Shown: positions 34,802 to 45,652, counted from the stretch's first letter. The stretch is 64,000 nucleotides of DNA from Methylotetracoccus oryzae (GCF_006175985.1 NZ_SRSH01000001.1:310001-374000); one strand, 5' to 3'. Numbers and translations are program-made. The notes: a model not told the origin generated them from the sequence alone.

Positions 34802-36273
34802 TGCGCCACCTCTTCCTCAACGTCCTCACCGAGCTCGGTGAGAATCCCCCGCAATTCCTCCAGCGCACCGTCCAGTTCGAGCATGGCTTCGCGGGCCAGA
34901 TCGACCGGTTCGGGCAGCTCGTCGCTAGCGCTGTCGCTATCGTCTTTAAGCCAGGCGATGTCCAGGCTGTCGCCGCGCTCGGCGATCCACTCGCGGGTGA
35001 AACGGCGGAAGCGGCCCGTTTCGCCGGTGTCCTCCCGCTTGGCGAGGCTGGCCGGCAGGCCCAGCGGGTCGTCGCCGAAGGCGGCTTCGAATTCGGCGAA
35101 ATGCGCGCGGGTCAGCACCGTGCGCTTGCCGAACTGCGGCATGTTGGCGCGGAGGTCGTAGACCCAGACTTCCCGGGTGTTGCCCTTGTCGGTGTCGCCG
35201 CGCCGGAAAAACAGCACATTGGTCTTGACGCCTTGCGCGTAGAAGATGCCGGTCGGCAGCCGCAGGATGGTGTGCAGATTGCACTTGTCCATCAGGTCGG
35301 CGCGGATCTGCTTGCCGGTGTTGCCCTCGAACAGCACGTTGTCGGGCAGCACGACCGCCGCGCGCCCGCCGGGGTTCAGGCCGCGGACGATGTGCTGCAG
35401 GAAGCAGAACTGCTTGTTGCTGGTCGGATACGTGAAATCGCCGCGGGTCGGCAGCCCGCCGCCCTTCTTGGTGCCGAATGGCGGATTGGTCAGGATCAGC
35501 GTCGCGCCCTGGCGGCACAGCGCCTCGCCTTCCTGGCCCAGCGTGTCACCGTAGCGAATGCCCGCGCCGTGCGGGTCGGAATCCAGCCCGTGCAGCATCA
35601 GGTTCATCAGTGCGAGCCGGTGCGTGTCCTGCACGTGCTCCATGCCGTAGAAGGTGCGGGTGTAGAAGCGCTGCTGCTGGGCCTCGGTCAGCGACGCCAG
35701 ATCCTGGCGCTCGCGCAGGTAACGGCTGGCGGCGATCAGGAAGCCTCCGGTGCCCGCTGCCGGGTCCTGGATGGTGTCATGCAGTGACGGCTGCATGACC
35801 GCGACCATGCTATCGATCAGCGGGCGCGGCGTGAAATACTGCCCGGCACCGGACTTCTTCTCGTTGGCGTTCTTTTCCAGCAGGCCTTCGTACAGATCGC
35901 CCAGGCCTTCCTGGCGCGCGCTGTACCAGTCCAGCTTGTCGATCTCGGCGACCAGCGTCGACAGCGTCGCCGGTTTCTTGATGAAGGAACTGGCGTTCGC
36001 GAAGATCTCCTGCACCAGCGTCGAACCGTGAGTGCCGAGGTGGATCAGCGTGAATTTGTAGTGCTCCAGCCGGTCCGGTGCGGGCAGCGCTTCGAGGTCG
36101 TCCCAGCGGTAGCCGGCCGGGATTTGCTCCTCGGTACCGGTCTCCTTGGCCATCTTCAGGAACAGCAGATAGGTCAGCTCGGTGACGTACTGGTGGTAGG
36201 TGACCCCGTCGTCCTTCAGGACGTTGCAGAGGTTCCACAGCTTGGCGACGATGTCGTGCGTGACGGTGCTCAT
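34798..36273 (-). CDS. hsdM: Type I restriction-modification methyltransferase subunit
   Basis: A 491-residue N6-adenine methyltransferase. The N-terminal HsdM_N helical domain begins TVTHDIVAKLWNLCNVLKDDG. The AdoMet loop PAAGTGGFL is near residues 171-179 and catalytic TNPPFG near 259-264. It protects host DNA and, with HsdS and HsdR, forms the restriction complex. The ATG at 36273 is chosen on homology; upstream residues in the longer frame look random. hsdS follows with a 4-nt overlap. Confidence 0.95.
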   Translation of the reverse strand: MSTVTHDIVAKLWNLCNVLKDDGVTYHQYVTELTYLLFLKMAKETGTEEQIPAGYRWDDLEALPAPDRLEHYKFTLIHLGTHGSTLVQEIFANASSFIKKPATLSTLVAEIDKLDWYSARQEGLGDLYEGLLEKNANEKKSGAGQYFTPRPLIDSMVAVMQPSLHDTIQDPAAGTGGFLIAASRYLRERQDLASLTEAQQQRFYTRTFYGMEHVQDTHRLALMNLMLHGLDSDPHGAGIRYGDTLGQEGEALCRQGATLILTNPPFGTKKGGGLPTRGDFTYPTSNKQFCFLQHIVRGLNPGGRAAVVLPDNVLFEGNTGKQIRADLMDKCNLHTILRLPTGIFYAQGVKTNVLFFRRGDTDKGNTREVWVYDLRANMPQFGKRTVLTRAHFAEFEAAFGDDPLGLPASLAKREDTGETGRFRRFTREWIAERGDSLDIAWLKDDSDSASDELPEPVDLAREAMLELDGALEELRGILTELGEDVEEEVAQ

Positions 36274-36522
36274 GCGGGCGGCAGGCGTTCGAGAATGTGG
36301 GCGGCTAAAGGGTTTGTCAGGACGGGTTGGTCCTTCTCGCCCAGGTGACGGCATCGATGATGTCCTGTGGCGACACACACCGTTTGGCCAGTTTGAGCCG
36401 CACGGCATCACCGGATGGGGCCGGATTGGGCTGGACGTCGGAGCGCGCCCTCTCGGGGCGGTGGTTAACGCCGGTGGATTCGGCCGGCTTCCCAGGATGC
36501 AATGGCGGATCAGTGACGGTGT

Positions 36523-36921
36523 TCAATGCTGAAGGTACTCTTCGACGACCAGACCGGGCACCCGCGTGAACGCGCGGTCCGCGCTCACGAGGACGCAACC
36601 CTCGGTCAAGGCATGCGCGGCAATCAGCAGGTCCAGCGGTGCGAGCGGCTTGCCGAGCGCGTCCAGTTCCGCTCGGAGCGTCCCGTAGCGGCTGGCCGTG
36701 CGCGAGGTCCAGGGACGAATGTCGATGGAATCCAGCAAGGCTTCGACCAATGTCCGCAGGTCCCTATGCAGGGGCCGGCGCGCGAGGCCGTAGCGCATCT
36801 CCGCCTCGGTGATGACCGAGATGCAGCAAGGCCTTGAACCCAGCAACCCGGTCAGGGCCGGCGCCCGCCCCTTGACCAAGGCCGACACGGCATTCGTATC
36901 CAGCATCAGCGGCTGGCTCAC
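36523..36921 (-). CDS. vapC: VapC-type PIN-domain toxin
   Basis: A 132-residue PIN ribonuclease, typically cutting initiator tRNA or rRNA. The acidic residues appear in [10 protein letters not shown] (Asp), [11 protein letters not shown] (Glu), [12 protein letters not shown] (Asp) and LVSADRAF (Asp). The GTG at 36921 overlaps the vapB stop as GTGA, giving coupled translation; a TTG at 36927 is also possible. It lies inside the hsd operon between hsdR and hsdM, on the same strand. Confidence 0.9.
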   Translation of the reverse strand: MSQPLMLDTNAVSALVKGRAPALTGLLGSRPCCISVITEAEMRYGLARRPLHRDLRTLVEALLDSIDIRPWTSRTASRYGTLRAELDALGKPLAPLDLLIAAHALTEGCVLVSADRAFTRVPGLVVEEYLQH

Positions 36922-37175
36922 GGCCAATCGCGCTCGGCTTCGGCTCCCTGATCCCGATCTGCCATGAAGGCATCCAGTTCCTCGGCCGGAATGTTCGGCA
37001 GCAAGCGGTCGCGGACCCGGAACCAGTCCCGGAGCGTTTTGTGCAACGGGCTCAGGATGACGTCGCCGGTGGCCGGGTCACGGCGTATCGAGACTTCATC
37101 GCCCTCGAACCGGAATTCGGCCGGCAGCCGCACGGCCTGGCTGCGGCCGTTCTTGAAGAGCTTTGCGGTAGTCAT
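36918..37175 (-). CDS. vapB: VapB-type antitoxin (AbrB/SpoVT fold)
   Basis: An 85-residue antitoxin. The N-terminal swapped-hairpin DNA-binding domain is recognisable ([22 protein letters not shown], then [17 protein letters not shown]). The acidic C-terminus ([23 protein letters not shown]) would wrap the VapC toxin. It should repress its own promoter together with VapC. The ATG at 37175 is where homology begins; the longer frame from 37364 overlaps the hsdR gene end. It sits 61 bp after hsdR. Confidence 0.92.
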   Translation of the reverse strand: MTTAKLFKNGRSQAVRLPAEFRFEGDEVSIRRDPATGDVILSPLHKTLRDWFRVRDRLLPNIPAEELDAFMADRDQGAEAERDWP

Positions 37176-37236
37176 GGTCGTTCTCGACGCGTGATGCAGG
37201 TATAGACCGAATATATACCACAACCCCGCCCCAGAA

Positions 37237-40200
37237 TCAGGCGGCGGGCTGCTCCCACAGTTGGTCATGAAAGCCGTCGAGAACCTGTGCCAGTTCGCCG
37301 TCGAACAACCGATCGAGCCGCTGGAAGCCGCCGCCCTCACGCTTGAACACGAGGTCGGGGTCATCGAGCGCGGCCCGGTCGACCACGAGATTGGCCTTGG
37401 TCTGCGCCGCGATCTTTGCCAGCCACTGGCGCTGGGGTGCGGTCCAGTTCCGCGAGGCCAGCAGCCGGTCCAGCGCCTCGTCGACGCGGCGTTCCCAGGG
37501 CCGCAGCGGGTCGCCGATCGCGGCCTGGCGGATGTAGCCGATGATGCGGGCGGCGATGTCCTGATTGGTCATCTCGCGCCAGGCTGTCGTCAGGCTCGCC
37601 TCGCTGAAGCCGGCCTGGTCGAGCGCCAGCGCCAGTTCGCGCAATTGCTTGCGGGTCAGTTCGCGGGGGCGGGTCAGCACGGTCAGCAGCGCGGGGATGT
37701 CGTTACGATGGCTTTCGATGAACTCGCGAAACGCGTTCAGATAGTCTTCCGGGCGAGTGGCCTTGCCGTAGCCGCGCTCGGTGCCCAGCAGCTGGTCGGG
37801 ATGGTCCGATATCAGCACCGGGTCGGCGCGCCCTTCGGTTTTCCGATCGAGGATCTCGCCGAGATCCGGGTTCTGCGCGAACCACGCGGCGATGTCGACC
37901 AGCGGCAGGCTGCGCAGTTCCGCAATGAAAGCCTCCGGGCTCATGCCGGCGCAGGTCTCGAAGTCGCAGGCATCGGTCTCGCTCAAATGGTGCCGCTTGC
38001 GCTGCAGCTTGGCGACGAACTGGTCGCGCACCAGCGCGCGTTCCTCGTCGGTGCCGACCGTCTGGAACTCGGTCGCCAACTGCGCGAAGCCGATGGACGG
38101 GTTCACGACGACCGGTTGCATCGCAGAGACGTGCTGCAGGGCCTCGTAGATCCGCACGGCATCGAAGATACGGAAGGTCTCCTTGCTGATGCCGTCGCAC
38201 AGCCGCGTCGCACGCCCGAGCATCTGTTCGAACAGAATCCGGCTGTTCACGCGGCGCAGGAACACCAGGTTGCAGATCTCGGGTACGTCGACGCCCGTCG
38301 TCAGCAGATCCACCGTGACGGCGATGTTCGGCTGGCGCTCGTTCTTGTAGCGGCGGATCAGTTGCAGGGGTTTGTCGGACGCGCCGGTGATCTTGATGAT
38401 GGCATCGTCGTCGACCGTCCCGTATTGGTCCCGAAACGCCGTCTTGAGCAGATCGACGACCAGGTCGGCATGCGCGTCGGTGGCGCAGAAGATCAGCGTC
38501 TTCTGCCGCGAGGCGGGATCGAGTTCGCGCGCGAGGTACTCGCACACGGTGCGGTTGAAGGCTTCGGTGATGACTTTGCGGTTGAAGCCCTCGATGTCGA
38601 TGTTGATCTCGTCGGGGGTGGTGTACAGGTCGATCTGGCCGCGGCGGGGATCAAACACCGGGACCTTTTCCCCAACCTTCCACTGGATGCCGTTCGCGGA
38701 AAGCTGCGTGCTGATCTGCACCGGCGGCTCATGGTCGACGAGGTACCCGTCGATGACGGCCTCGCGGTAGCTGTAGGTGTAGATCGGCTTCCCGAAGATC
38801 TGCGTCGTGTGCAGTGCGGGGGTCGCGGTCAGCCCAATCTTCACGGCATCGAAGTAGTCCAGCACCCGCCGGTATTTCGAGATGTAATCGTCAAAGCTGC
38901 GGAAGCCGACTTCAGTATCGGACAGTTCGCGGTCGAGCAGATAACCGCGGTGGCATTCGTCGACGACGATGCAGTCGTATTGGTCGACCGGCGGCGGCGC
39001 GGCTCCTTCGCTGGTATACAGCACGCGCTGCACCATGCCCTGCACCGTGGCGACATGCACGGCGGTATCGCTGTCCGGCGTCTGTTCCTCCAGCTCCTTG
39101 ATGCCGAAGATGTCGGCGAAGGTCTGCAGGCTTTCCATCCGCGTGTCCTTGAACGCGTTGGCGGCCTGCTCGCCGAGCGCGGAGCGGTCGACCAGGAACA
39201 GCACGCGCCGAAAGCGTTGCGCCTTCAGCAGCCGGTAGATCAACGCGATACAGGTCTTGGTCTTGCCGGTCCCGGTCGCCATCGCCAGCAGCATCTCGCG
39301 TTGCCCTTGCTCGATGGCGGACTCGCTGGCCAGGATTGCGGCCTGCTGGTACGGCCGCAGCGCGAAGCCGTATGCGAAGGCCGCTTTACGAAGCTGTTCG
39401 TGGGCACGGGCTTCATCGCGCTTCAACAGGGCCGTCAAGCCTTCAGGCGTATACCAGCCGTCCAGCACGTGGCCCAGGTTGTCGGGACGGCGCAGGTCGC
39501 AGAACCAGACGCCGCTCTTCGTCGCCAGCTGCCGCAGATAGGGGCGGCCGTTCGACGAAAACACGAATGGCAGGCGGTAGCCGTCATCGCCAAATGTCTC
39601 GGCGGCGGAAGAGCCGGTTCCCTCCAGGCCAGCGAAGCCGCGACTGTATCGTTTGGCCTGCTGCAAGGCGCCCGACACGTCGACGTTCCTGCGCTTGGCT
39701 TCGACCGCCGCGACCGGCGTCAGGCCGACGAACAGCACGTAGTCGGCCGGGCCGCTGGCCGTCGGCCATTCGGCGATTGCGAGGTTGCGACCCTTCTCCG
39801 GACGGGCACCGGCGGCATAGCGGAGCGTCGTCGAATCGGCCGTCCAGCCAGCCTGTCGCAGTTGCTCGTCGATCAGCGCGCGCGTTTCCGCCTCGTCGAG
39901 ATGCACGGCCGAAGCGGCCATGTTCGCCGCGACGATCAGCTCGGTCACCGTGCTGTCGGACGGCGCCGTCTGTTGAGCGAGCAGCCGCTGTTCCAGCGCG
40001 AGCTTCGCCGCGTCGGCCTCCTGTGCCATCTGTTCCCAGAAGGCGCGCTCGTCGGTCGCGGTGCTGAGTTCGGTCTCCAGGGATTCCAGGCGTCGGACCG
40101 CCTCGTGATGGGCGGACTGACGCTCGGCCAGCGCGGCCGACAGGCGTTCCAGCTCGACGCGCAGCGCATCGCTCTGATCGGTGGGCGGTACCGGCGGCCG

Positions 40201-40614
40201 AAACGGGCCGGACTTGAAGCCCGGGTCCTTGAGCGTGCGGTGGAACCAGACCGAAAGCTGCCAGGCGATCTTCAGCCCGGCGAGCGCCATCGCATGATCG
40301 CCGGTCATCCGGTGGCTGGCAGCGTTACCGGCGCGCCGGATTTCCTGGAACAGTTGGCCGATCTCGCGCGGCAGGATGCCACGGTCCTGAAGCCGACGAA
40401 GCAAATCGAACTGCGCTTCGTCTGGCGACTCGTGGGACCCCACCTTGATCGCGACCAGCCGCGCGAGCAACTCTGCGAGCTGCCGGAGCTTGATCAGCGA
40501 GGTATTGGGATCGTCCGGGAAATAGCGCTCCGCCAGCATCCCCAGCCGCAGCAACTGCTCATCGTGTTCCGCCAGATGGGCGAAGTTGCTGTAGCGGTTT
40601 GGGACTGGCGTCAT
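37237..40614 (-). CDS. hsdR: Type I restriction endonuclease subunit
   Basis: A 1125-residue motor-nuclease. An N-terminal DUF4145-like segment (about 25-140) with the coiled-coil stretch after it precedes an HsdR_N nuclease domain ([20 protein letters not shown] carries the Glu-x-Lys of the PD-(D/E)XK site). The SF2 helicase part has Walker [11 protein letters not shown] near 443-452, DECHRGY near 548, and [15 protein letters not shown] later. It cuts unmodified DNA after translocation. It is the first gene of the hsdR-vapB-vapC-hsdM-hsdS unit. Confidence 0.95.
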   Translation of the reverse strand: MTPVPNRYSNFAHLAEHDEQLLRLGMLAERYFPDDPNTSLIKLRQLAELLARLVAIKVGSHESPDEAQFDLLRRLQDRGILPREIGQLFQEIRRAGNAASHRMTGDHAMALAGLKIAWQLSVWFHRTLKDPGFKSGPFRPPVPPTDQSDALRVELERLSAALAERQSAHHEAVRRLESLETELSTATDERAFWEQMAQEADAAKLALEQRLLAQQTAPSDSTVTELIVAANMAASAVHLDEAETRALIDEQLRQAGWTADSTTLRYAAGARPEKGRNLAIAEWPTASGPADYVLFVGLTPVAAVEAKRRNVDVSGALQQAKRYSRGFAGLEGTGSSAAETFGDDGYRLPFVFSSNGRPYLRQLATKSGVWFCDLRRPDNLGHVLDGWYTPEGLTALLKRDEARAHEQLRKAAFAYGFALRPYQQAAILASESAIEQGQREMLLAMATGTGKTKTCIALIYRLLKAQRFRRVLFLVDRSALGEQAANAFKDTRMESLQTFADIFGIKELEEQTPDSDTAVHVATVQGMVQRVLYTSEGAAPPPVDQYDCIVVDECHRGYLLDRELSDTEVGFRSFDDYISKYRRVLDYFDAVKIGLTATPALHTTQIFGKPIYTYSYREAVIDGYLVDHEPPVQISTQLSANGIQWKVGEKVPVFDPRRGQIDLYTTPDEINIDIEGFNRKVITEAFNRTVCEYLARELDPASRQKTLIFCATDAHADLVVDLLKTAFRDQYGTVDDDAIIKITGASDKPLQLIRRYKNERQPNIAVTVDLLTTGVDVPEICNLVFLRRVNSRILFEQMLGRATRLCDGISKETFRIFDAVRIYEALQHVSAMQPVVVNPSIGFAQLATEFQTVGTDEERALVRDQFVAKLQRKRHHLSETDACDFETCAGMSPEAFIAELRSLPLVDIAAWFAQNPDLGEILDRKTEGRADPVLISDHPDQLLGTERGYGKATRPEDYLNAFREFIESHRNDIPALLTVLTRPRELTRKQLRELALALDQAGFSEASLTTAWREMTNQDIAARIIGYIRQAAIGDPLRPWERRVDEALDRLLASRNWTAPQRQWLAKIAAQTKANLVVDRAALDDPDLVFKREGGGFQRLDRLFDGELAQVLDGFHDQLWEQPAA

Positions 40615-41362
40615 CGATTACGCCGTCTTTACCGACGGAAGGACGCCGCCCGTCGTCTCTAAAGCCGACTTGCCGGCACCGCGGTGCAGGCCAGCATTCG
40701 CCCCGGACCCCAACATGTCAATTTCCCCACCTTTCCTATGCAGGTCAGGCGAGTATAGCGGAACCCGGCAGGCGTAGCGCCTCCCGGCAAGGATTCCTTG
40801 AGCGTCTGGCGGTCATGCCTCGCCGAACGCCATTCCCGGTTTCCCCCGGCGCGGTCCGCGACCAACCGTCTGACCCCTATCGCGTAGGACGAAGCCAGGG
40901 TGGCCGAGCGGCGCCCGGCCATCGGCAACGCGCGACCAACGTACCGCCGATCCGCTGTCGCTCGGCAGCGACAACGCCCGACCCCGGAAGCCGGTCGGCG
41001 GCACCAGCCAGATTGCATCGCATCCTGATGCGAGTTCCGGACGCCGCACTGGAACGACAGCGAACACCTCTCACTCCCCCTATTTGAAACAAGGACTTGC
41101 TTCAAGGCTGAGTGTGAAGGGAAGGCCGGATTTGGAACCGCGCGGCACTGGTCGGGCGCCGGGTGGCATACCGATTGCGTACAACCAAATGCAGAGCCGT
41201 TCCTTTCCGGCTCGTCCCCATGTGGGCGGCGATCTGCCTGAACCTGCGCCATGCCCGCGCCGGTCGCCGTGGCCGACCGATGCCGAGCACCCCACGGCAC
41301 AGGGTCGCATCACGGCACCAAGTCTGCCGGAAGAGCAGCCTTCACTCAATGGAGCCAATCGT
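40615..41362. other. Non-coding stretch between hsdR and the beta-helix gene
   Basis: About 750 bp. Frames exist on both strands but are rich in Arg/Pro/Ala with no family resemblance and no ribosome-binding sites, so I treat them as chance. The hsdR promoter must lie near 40620-40800 and that of the beta-helix gene near 41100-41340. I see no repeat or tRNA. Confidence 0.5.
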
Positions 41363-42775
41363 ATGTCTTTTCATCAATTTCCTAGGATCGAAACGGAACG
41401 GGCACCCGTTTCTGCAGGCCGAAGCCTTCTGCTCATCGCCGGGATGAGCCTCGCGAGCGCCGGCGGCAATGCGGTCGCCGCGACCTATTACGTCGCGCCG
41501 GGCGGCAGCGACGCGAACCCCGGCTCCTTCGACCGTCCCTTCAAGACGCTAACCGCCGCCAGCAGGAAACTCGTCCCGGGCGACACGCTGTATGCACGCG
41601 GCGGCACTTATGTCGAACGCCTGGTCATCAGCAAATCCGGCACCGCCGCCGCACCGCTGGCCGTCCGCGCTTATCCCGGCGAAACCCCGGTCATCGACGG
41701 CCAGAACCGCCTGGCCGCCAACTGGAGCAATCTCGTCGCCCTGACCGGAACCTACATCGAGTTCTCCGGCTTCGAGGTCAGGAACGGCCTCGGCCAGGGT
41801 ATCAATATGGTCGGGCCCCACAACATCGTCCGCCGCTGCGACGTGCATCACCATGCCGCACGCGGCATCATTGCCGCAGGCGATTACAGTCTGGTCGAGG
41901 CCAGCACGATCTGGTGGAACGCCACCGACAACTGCCGCCTCAGCACCTGTCCCCCGACCAAGACCCCGAACGGCGGCTGGGGCAGTGGACTGAGTGCGGC
42001 AAAGGACCCGGTCGACGGCCTGACGCAGCATGCCGTGCTGCGTGGCAATACCGTGTTCAACAACTGGGGCGAGGGCCTGTCGACGTTCCAGGCCGACGAT
42101 ACCACGCTCGAGGGCAACGTCGTCTACGACAACTGGGCCGCCAACCTCTATGTGTCGGATGCCACGAACGCCTGGGTGGCGGGCAATCTGATCTACTTCT
42201 CGGCGAACCCCGCGGTCGGGCGCGTCGCCATCAATATCGCCCTCGCCGATGAGAAGGGCACACCCGCGTCCCGCGGCACGACCCTCGTCAACAACCTGGT
42301 GAAGGGCGGCTCGCTGAACCTCAAGTGGTGGGCCGACCGGCGCTTCCCTCAGGGCAAGCTGCAGGACGTCCTCATCGCCAACAATACCTTCGTCGACACG
42401 CAATCGACCAACGTCCAATCGGCCTCCCTCGCCATCGACGCCGCCGCGCATGTGAACGTGCAGATCCGGAACAATCTCGTGAAACAGGACACCGCCCCGC
42501 GTTGCATCAATGTCGGCGCCGGCGACATCACCTTCTCCGCCAACCTGTGGTCCAAGGCGCCGAATGCGGCCGCCTCGGCCGGCAACGATGTCGTCGGGTC
42601 ACCGCAACTGGCACAGACCGGACCGGTCGCGGCCGGCGCCCTCACCGGCGACTACTTCACGCTCACGCCGACCTCACCCGCCATCGGCCGCGCCGACCTG
42701 CTCAGCGACGTGCTGGACGATTACTTCGGCACCCCGCGTGACACGACGCCCGACATCGGAGCGGATGAATTCTGA
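41363..42775 (+). CDS. Secreted right-handed parallel beta-helix protein
   Basis: A 470-residue protein with a long signal region ending near GGNAVAATYYVAPGG. The phrase YYVAPGGSDANPGSFDRPFKTL opens many secreted polysaccharide lyase-like beta-helix proteins. It is followed by repeated NxxV/NxVFxN turns (RGNTVFNNWGEG, LEGNVVYDNWA, VAGNLIYF, IANNTFV). It ends with the DYFGTPRDTTPDIGADEF motif common at the end of this group. A polysaccharide substrate is likely, but I see no defined catalytic triad. GGAG eight bases before ATG 41363 supports the start. Confidence 0.85.
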   Translation: MSFHQFPRIETERAPVSAGRSLLLIAGMSLASAGGNAVAATYYVAPGGSDANPGSFDRPFKTLTAASRKLVPGDTLYARGGTYVERLVISKSGTAAAPLAVRAYPGETPVIDGQNRLAANWSNLVALTGTYIEFSGFEVRNGLGQGINMVGPHNIVRRCDVHHHAARGIIAAGDYSLVEASTIWWNATDNCRLSTCPPTKTPNGGWGSGLSAAKDPVDGLTQHAVLRGNTVFNNWGEGLSTFQADDTTLEGNVVYDNWAANLYVSDATNAWVAGNLIYFSANPAVGRVAINIALADEKGTPASRGTTLVNNLVKGGSLNLKWWADRRFPQGKLQDVLIANNTFVDTQSTNVQSASLAIDAAAHVNVQIRNNLVKQDTAPRCINVGAGDITFSANLWSKAPNAAASAGNDVVGSPQLAQTGPVAAGALTGDYFTLTPTSPAIGRADLLSDVLDDYFGTPRDTTPDIGADEF

Positions 42776-42845
42776 CCTTGACCGATGGGGCGACGGACCG
42801 GCAGCTCGTCAACAGTTGCCCCGTCGCCCCTTTCGGATTTTGGTG

Positions 42846-43157
42846 TTAAATCGAGAGCCGACTGCGGAGCCGATCGCGGCGAGCGTGCCGGAGCGCCCTG
42901 CCGAGGCCGCGCCCGTAATGTTCCGGCCGGACGATGAAGAACCTCATGAAGCCGAATTCGCCGGCATAGGACGTGTGGCTCCGCCCCCCAATCAACTCAC
43001 GGTCACACTGGGCCGAGATGAAGGCTGCGGGATCCGTCGCTCAGACCAGCGCGGCATCGTGCAGACCCGGATTCCACCCCTCATCCGCAGCCCAATCGAC
43101 CAGCTGGTCTAGCTCGGCTGGATTGGAAGCCTTGACCCAAGTGACCTTGCCCTTCAT
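42846..43157 (-). pseudogene. GNAT acetyltransferase pseudogene
   Basis: From ATG 43157 the frame reads KGKVTWVKASNPAELDQLV and DEGWNPGLHDAALV, then hits TGA at 43041-43043. It continues in the same frame with TDPAAFISAQ, GFMRFFIVRPEHYGRGLGRAL (the acetyl-CoA loop RGxGxA) and ends at TAA 42846. Both the internal stop and the short C-terminus mark it as dead. Its 5' part is copied at 48799-48945. Confidence 0.8.
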
Positions 43158-43215
43158 AGGGCGGATGCCCGCAGAGCCTGCCCCGGACCCGATCCGGGGG
43201 CGATCCGCCAAAATC
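43069..43215. repeat. 147-bp repeat, left copy (with 48799-48945)
   Basis: The 5' region of the acetyltransferase pseudogene and its upstream DNA recur at 48799-48945 in the same orientation at roughly 90% identity. Each copy is followed within 80 bp by a hairpin with arms GGCGGAAC and GTTCCGCC (43293-43317 and 48950-48974). The pair brackets 5.6 kb of genes. Confidence 0.85.
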
Positions 43216-43465
43216 CAATGCCGCCGTAACTGCCACGGCCCGAAAAACCGCAACAAAACCCAGCCAAGTATCCCCCGCACCCTACGTTATCCGGCGGAAC
43301 GCGTGAAAGGTTCCGCCTTCGGGGCATGGGTTCTAAGCCTCATGGCGATCGCCACTGAACGAAAGCACGAAGAAACCGTGTTCTGTCTCTTGTCAGTTGC
43401 TTATCATCTCGGCCGCTCATTACGAACCCTGAACACGAACTCAGGCGTCACTGAGGAGTTAATCG
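43158..43465. other. Intergenic region before the alpha/beta hydrolase
   Basis: About 310 bp containing the upstream part of the repeated segment and the REP-like hairpin at 43293-43317. No open frame is supported. The hydrolase promoter presumably lies near 43370-43440, where the sequence is AT-richer. Confidence 0.5.
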
Positions 43466-45139
43466 ATGGCGAAGCCGCCGCGCCCACGGGCTGACACCGT
43501 GCGGAACCAAGAGAGCAAGGGCTGGTTATCGGCACGCCGCGGGAAGCTCATCGCTGCGGCCGGCCTGGTGAGTACGGCAATGCTCGTCTGGTTGCTGATG
43601 AGCCCCGAGCGACCTCAAACCGACAGTGAACGAGCGCCGGGCCCCTACGCGCCCCCACTGAACTGGAAGACTTGCGATACCCAGCGCGAGTATGACTGCG
43701 CGACGATGGAAGCGCCACTTGACTACGCGCAGCCGACGGCCGGGACGGTTTCCCTGGCGGTCATCAAGCTCCCGGCCACGGATCCGGCCAGACGGCTCGG
43801 AACCCTCTTCCTGAATCCGGGCGGTCCCGGCGGCGCCGGAACGGTGGAACTCCCGCGCTGGAAGCCCCTTTTCCCGCTCCGCCTGCGCCAGCATTTCGAT
43901 ATCGTCAGTTGGGATCCGCGGGGCATTGGTGACAGCACCGCGGTGCAGTGTTTCGAGTCTTCATCGGTCGAAGCCACATTTTTCGGGAACGTTGCGGTCA
44001 ATGCTTACCCGCGCGGCAAGAACGAGAGCGCGCGCTGGCTCGAGCGCTTCAACACCTTGACGCAGCCGTGCGCACGACGCAACGGCACACTGCTGGACCA
44101 TGTTTCCACGACCGAGTCGGCGCAGGACCTCGAACGCCTGCGTCAGGCGATCGGCGAACCCCGGCTCAATTATCTGGGTCTTTCGTACGGCACGCTGCTG
44201 GGCGCCACCTACGCCAATCTGTTTCCGGATCGTATCCGGGCCATGGTGCTGGACGGCAACATCGACCCCGTGAACTGGTACGCTCGGCCCGGATTGTCGC
44301 TGAGCCTGCGCATCAACACCGACCAGGCCGTGGCAGCGACGTTCGAGCAGTTCATTCGTTTGTGCGGCCATGCATCCGCCGCGCATTGCGCGTTCTCGGC
44401 CGGCAGCCCGGAGGCCACCCTGGAAAAGTGGGAAGCGCTTCTGCGCCGGCTTGACGAAGGTGCGATCGAGATTCCGCCCGGCAAGCTGCCGAACCATCCC
44501 GGAGGGCTTGCGGTGACGTACGCGGTGACGGTTGCTGCGGTGTCGGACCAACTGATGTTCACGAAGTCGCCGATCAGCGCCGGCTGGGAGGGTATCGCCA
44601 CGTTGTTGCAGACGCTTTGGGACTCCCGGAACACGCCGCCGAGTTCAAAGCGGCCCGCGAGTCCGCCGGTCACCGCCGGCCGCTACGCGGGGCCGGAACA
44701 AGCCTGGGCCGTGATTTGTGCCGAGGCGCCCAATCCCCGCAAACCGGGCTTCTATGCAGTCGAAGCCAGCCTCGCGACCTTCAATTCCGGCGTATTCGGT
44801 CCCTTCTGGGCCTGGTCCGACTCACCCTGCCACAACTGGCCTGGCCGGACAGCACATCCCTATACGGGCCCCTGGAACCGCCCTACCTCGGCGCCGATCC
44901 TGGTCATCGGCAACACCTTCGATCCATCGACGGCCTATGTGAACAGTGTCGCGATGACGCGGTATCTGGCTCGGGGCCACCTCATCACTGTTGAAGGGCA
45001 CGGACATACCGCGCTGCTCAATCCGAGTAGCTGCGCCAACAGACTCATGACGGACTACTTCTTGACGGGTGCGCTCCCGCCGCCCGGCACGGTCTGTCCT
45101 CAGGACCGCACTCCCTTCTCGGGTGCACCCGACAGCTAG
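43466..45139 (+). CDS. Exported alpha/beta hydrolase (tripeptidyl aminopeptidase-like)
   Basis: A 557-residue serine hydrolase of the Streptomyces Tap type. A basic N-terminus and membrane segment (KLIAAAGLVSTAMLVWLLM) act as signal or anchor. The oxyanion region LFLNPGGPGGAG and the WDPRGIGDS motif precede the nucleophile in YLGLSYGTLLGA (Ser). The C-terminal TAP-like domain contributes Asp in GNTFDPSTAY and His in EGHGHTALL, and cysteines such as NPSSCANR suggest disulfides. It probably cleaves peptides from N-termini outside the cytoplasm. Confidence 0.88.
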   Translation: MAKPPRPRADTVRNQESKGWLSARRGKLIAAAGLVSTAMLVWLLMSPERPQTDSERAPGPYAPPLNWKTCDTQREYDCATMEAPLDYAQPTAGTVSLAVIKLPATDPARRLGTLFLNPGGPGGAGTVELPRWKPLFPLRLRQHFDIVSWDPRGIGDSTAVQCFESSSVEATFFGNVAVNAYPRGKNESARWLERFNTLTQPCARRNGTLLDHVSTTESAQDLERLRQAIGEPRLNYLGLSYGTLLGATYANLFPDRIRAMVLDGNIDPVNWYARPGLSLSLRINTDQAVAATFEQFIRLCGHASAAHCAFSAGSPEATLEKWEALLRRLDEGAIEIPPGKLPNHPGGLAVTYAVTVAAVSDQLMFTKSPISAGWEGIATLLQTLWDSRNTPPSSKRPASPPVTAGRYAGPEQAWAVICAEAPNPRKPGFYAVEASLATFNSGVFGPFWAWSDSPCHNWPGRTAHPYTGPWNRPTSAPILVIGNTFDPSTAYVNSVAMTRYLARGHLITVEGHGHTALLNPSSCANRLMTDYFLTGALPPPGTVCPQDRTPFSGAPDS

Positions 45140-45316
45140 TGCGGGCAGTGCCTCGGAGTAACGGGGGCGCGGGGCATCTTCCGCTGCCTCCAGAATGCCG
45201 ACATCATCGTCGTCCCCGGACTGACCGGGACGGCACGGCCGCTACCAACTGGAAGGAAGCAACCGTCCGGCCGACGCACTTGGACGGGTGTCGGGATATC
45301 CGGAAAGAAGACGGTA

Positions 45317-45652
45317 TCAGGCGTTACGGTTCGGTTTGACCGGGAAGAGATCGATGGACTCGGGGTCGGTGGGGGTAATGTCTCGGGGTTCGGCCCGGCG
45401 CAGTAAGCCCGGGGAGACGTTCCAGCGTTCAGAGTTGTCGGTGATGACCGTGACGCTCTTCTTGTTGTAGCGCATCAGCGTGCCGACGATGACACGACCG
45501 TCGGCGGTATCGAAGGCGACCCGGTTGCCGAGCGAGAACTGCAACATCGTGGCATGGGCGCGCATCTGATGCAGAAAACGCAGGCGCTCGACGATGCGCC
45601 GATTGAGGTCGACGAGTTCCGCTTCGCTGAGACGGTCAATGTCGATGGCCAT
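45317..45652 (-). CDS. Conserved hypothetical protein, small beta-barrel type
   Basis: A 111-residue protein: an N-terminal helical part (DIDRLSEAELVDLNRRIVERLRFLHQMRAH), then a short beta-rich segment (FSLGNRVAFDTADGRVIVGTLMRYNKKSVTVITD) of SH3/KOW look, ending in WNVSPGLLRRAEP. This kind of protein is widespread in proteobacteria with no known role that I can name; nucleic-acid binding is a guess from the fold. The ATG at 45652 is chosen because the conserved region starts there. Confidence 0.75.
   Translation of the reverse strand: MAIDIDRLSEAELVDLNRRIVERLRFLHQMRAHATMLQFSLGNRVAFDTADGRVIVGTLMRYNKKSVTVITDNSERWNVSPGLLRRAEPRDITPTDPESIDLFPVKPNRNA

Noticed and set aside
36317-36410. Minus-strand frame ending VSPQDIIDAVTWARR, possibly an antitoxin tail
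   Set aside because: It vaguely recalls short antitoxin sequences near PIN toxins, but there is no proper start, no partner, and vapB is already present with an intact gene.
37261-40662. A very long open frame on the plus strand opposite hsdR
   Set aside because: It is the complementary-frame shadow of a GC-rich gene; its composition (Arg, Gly, Gln, Val) has no family resemblance, and hsdR motifs on the other strand are complete.
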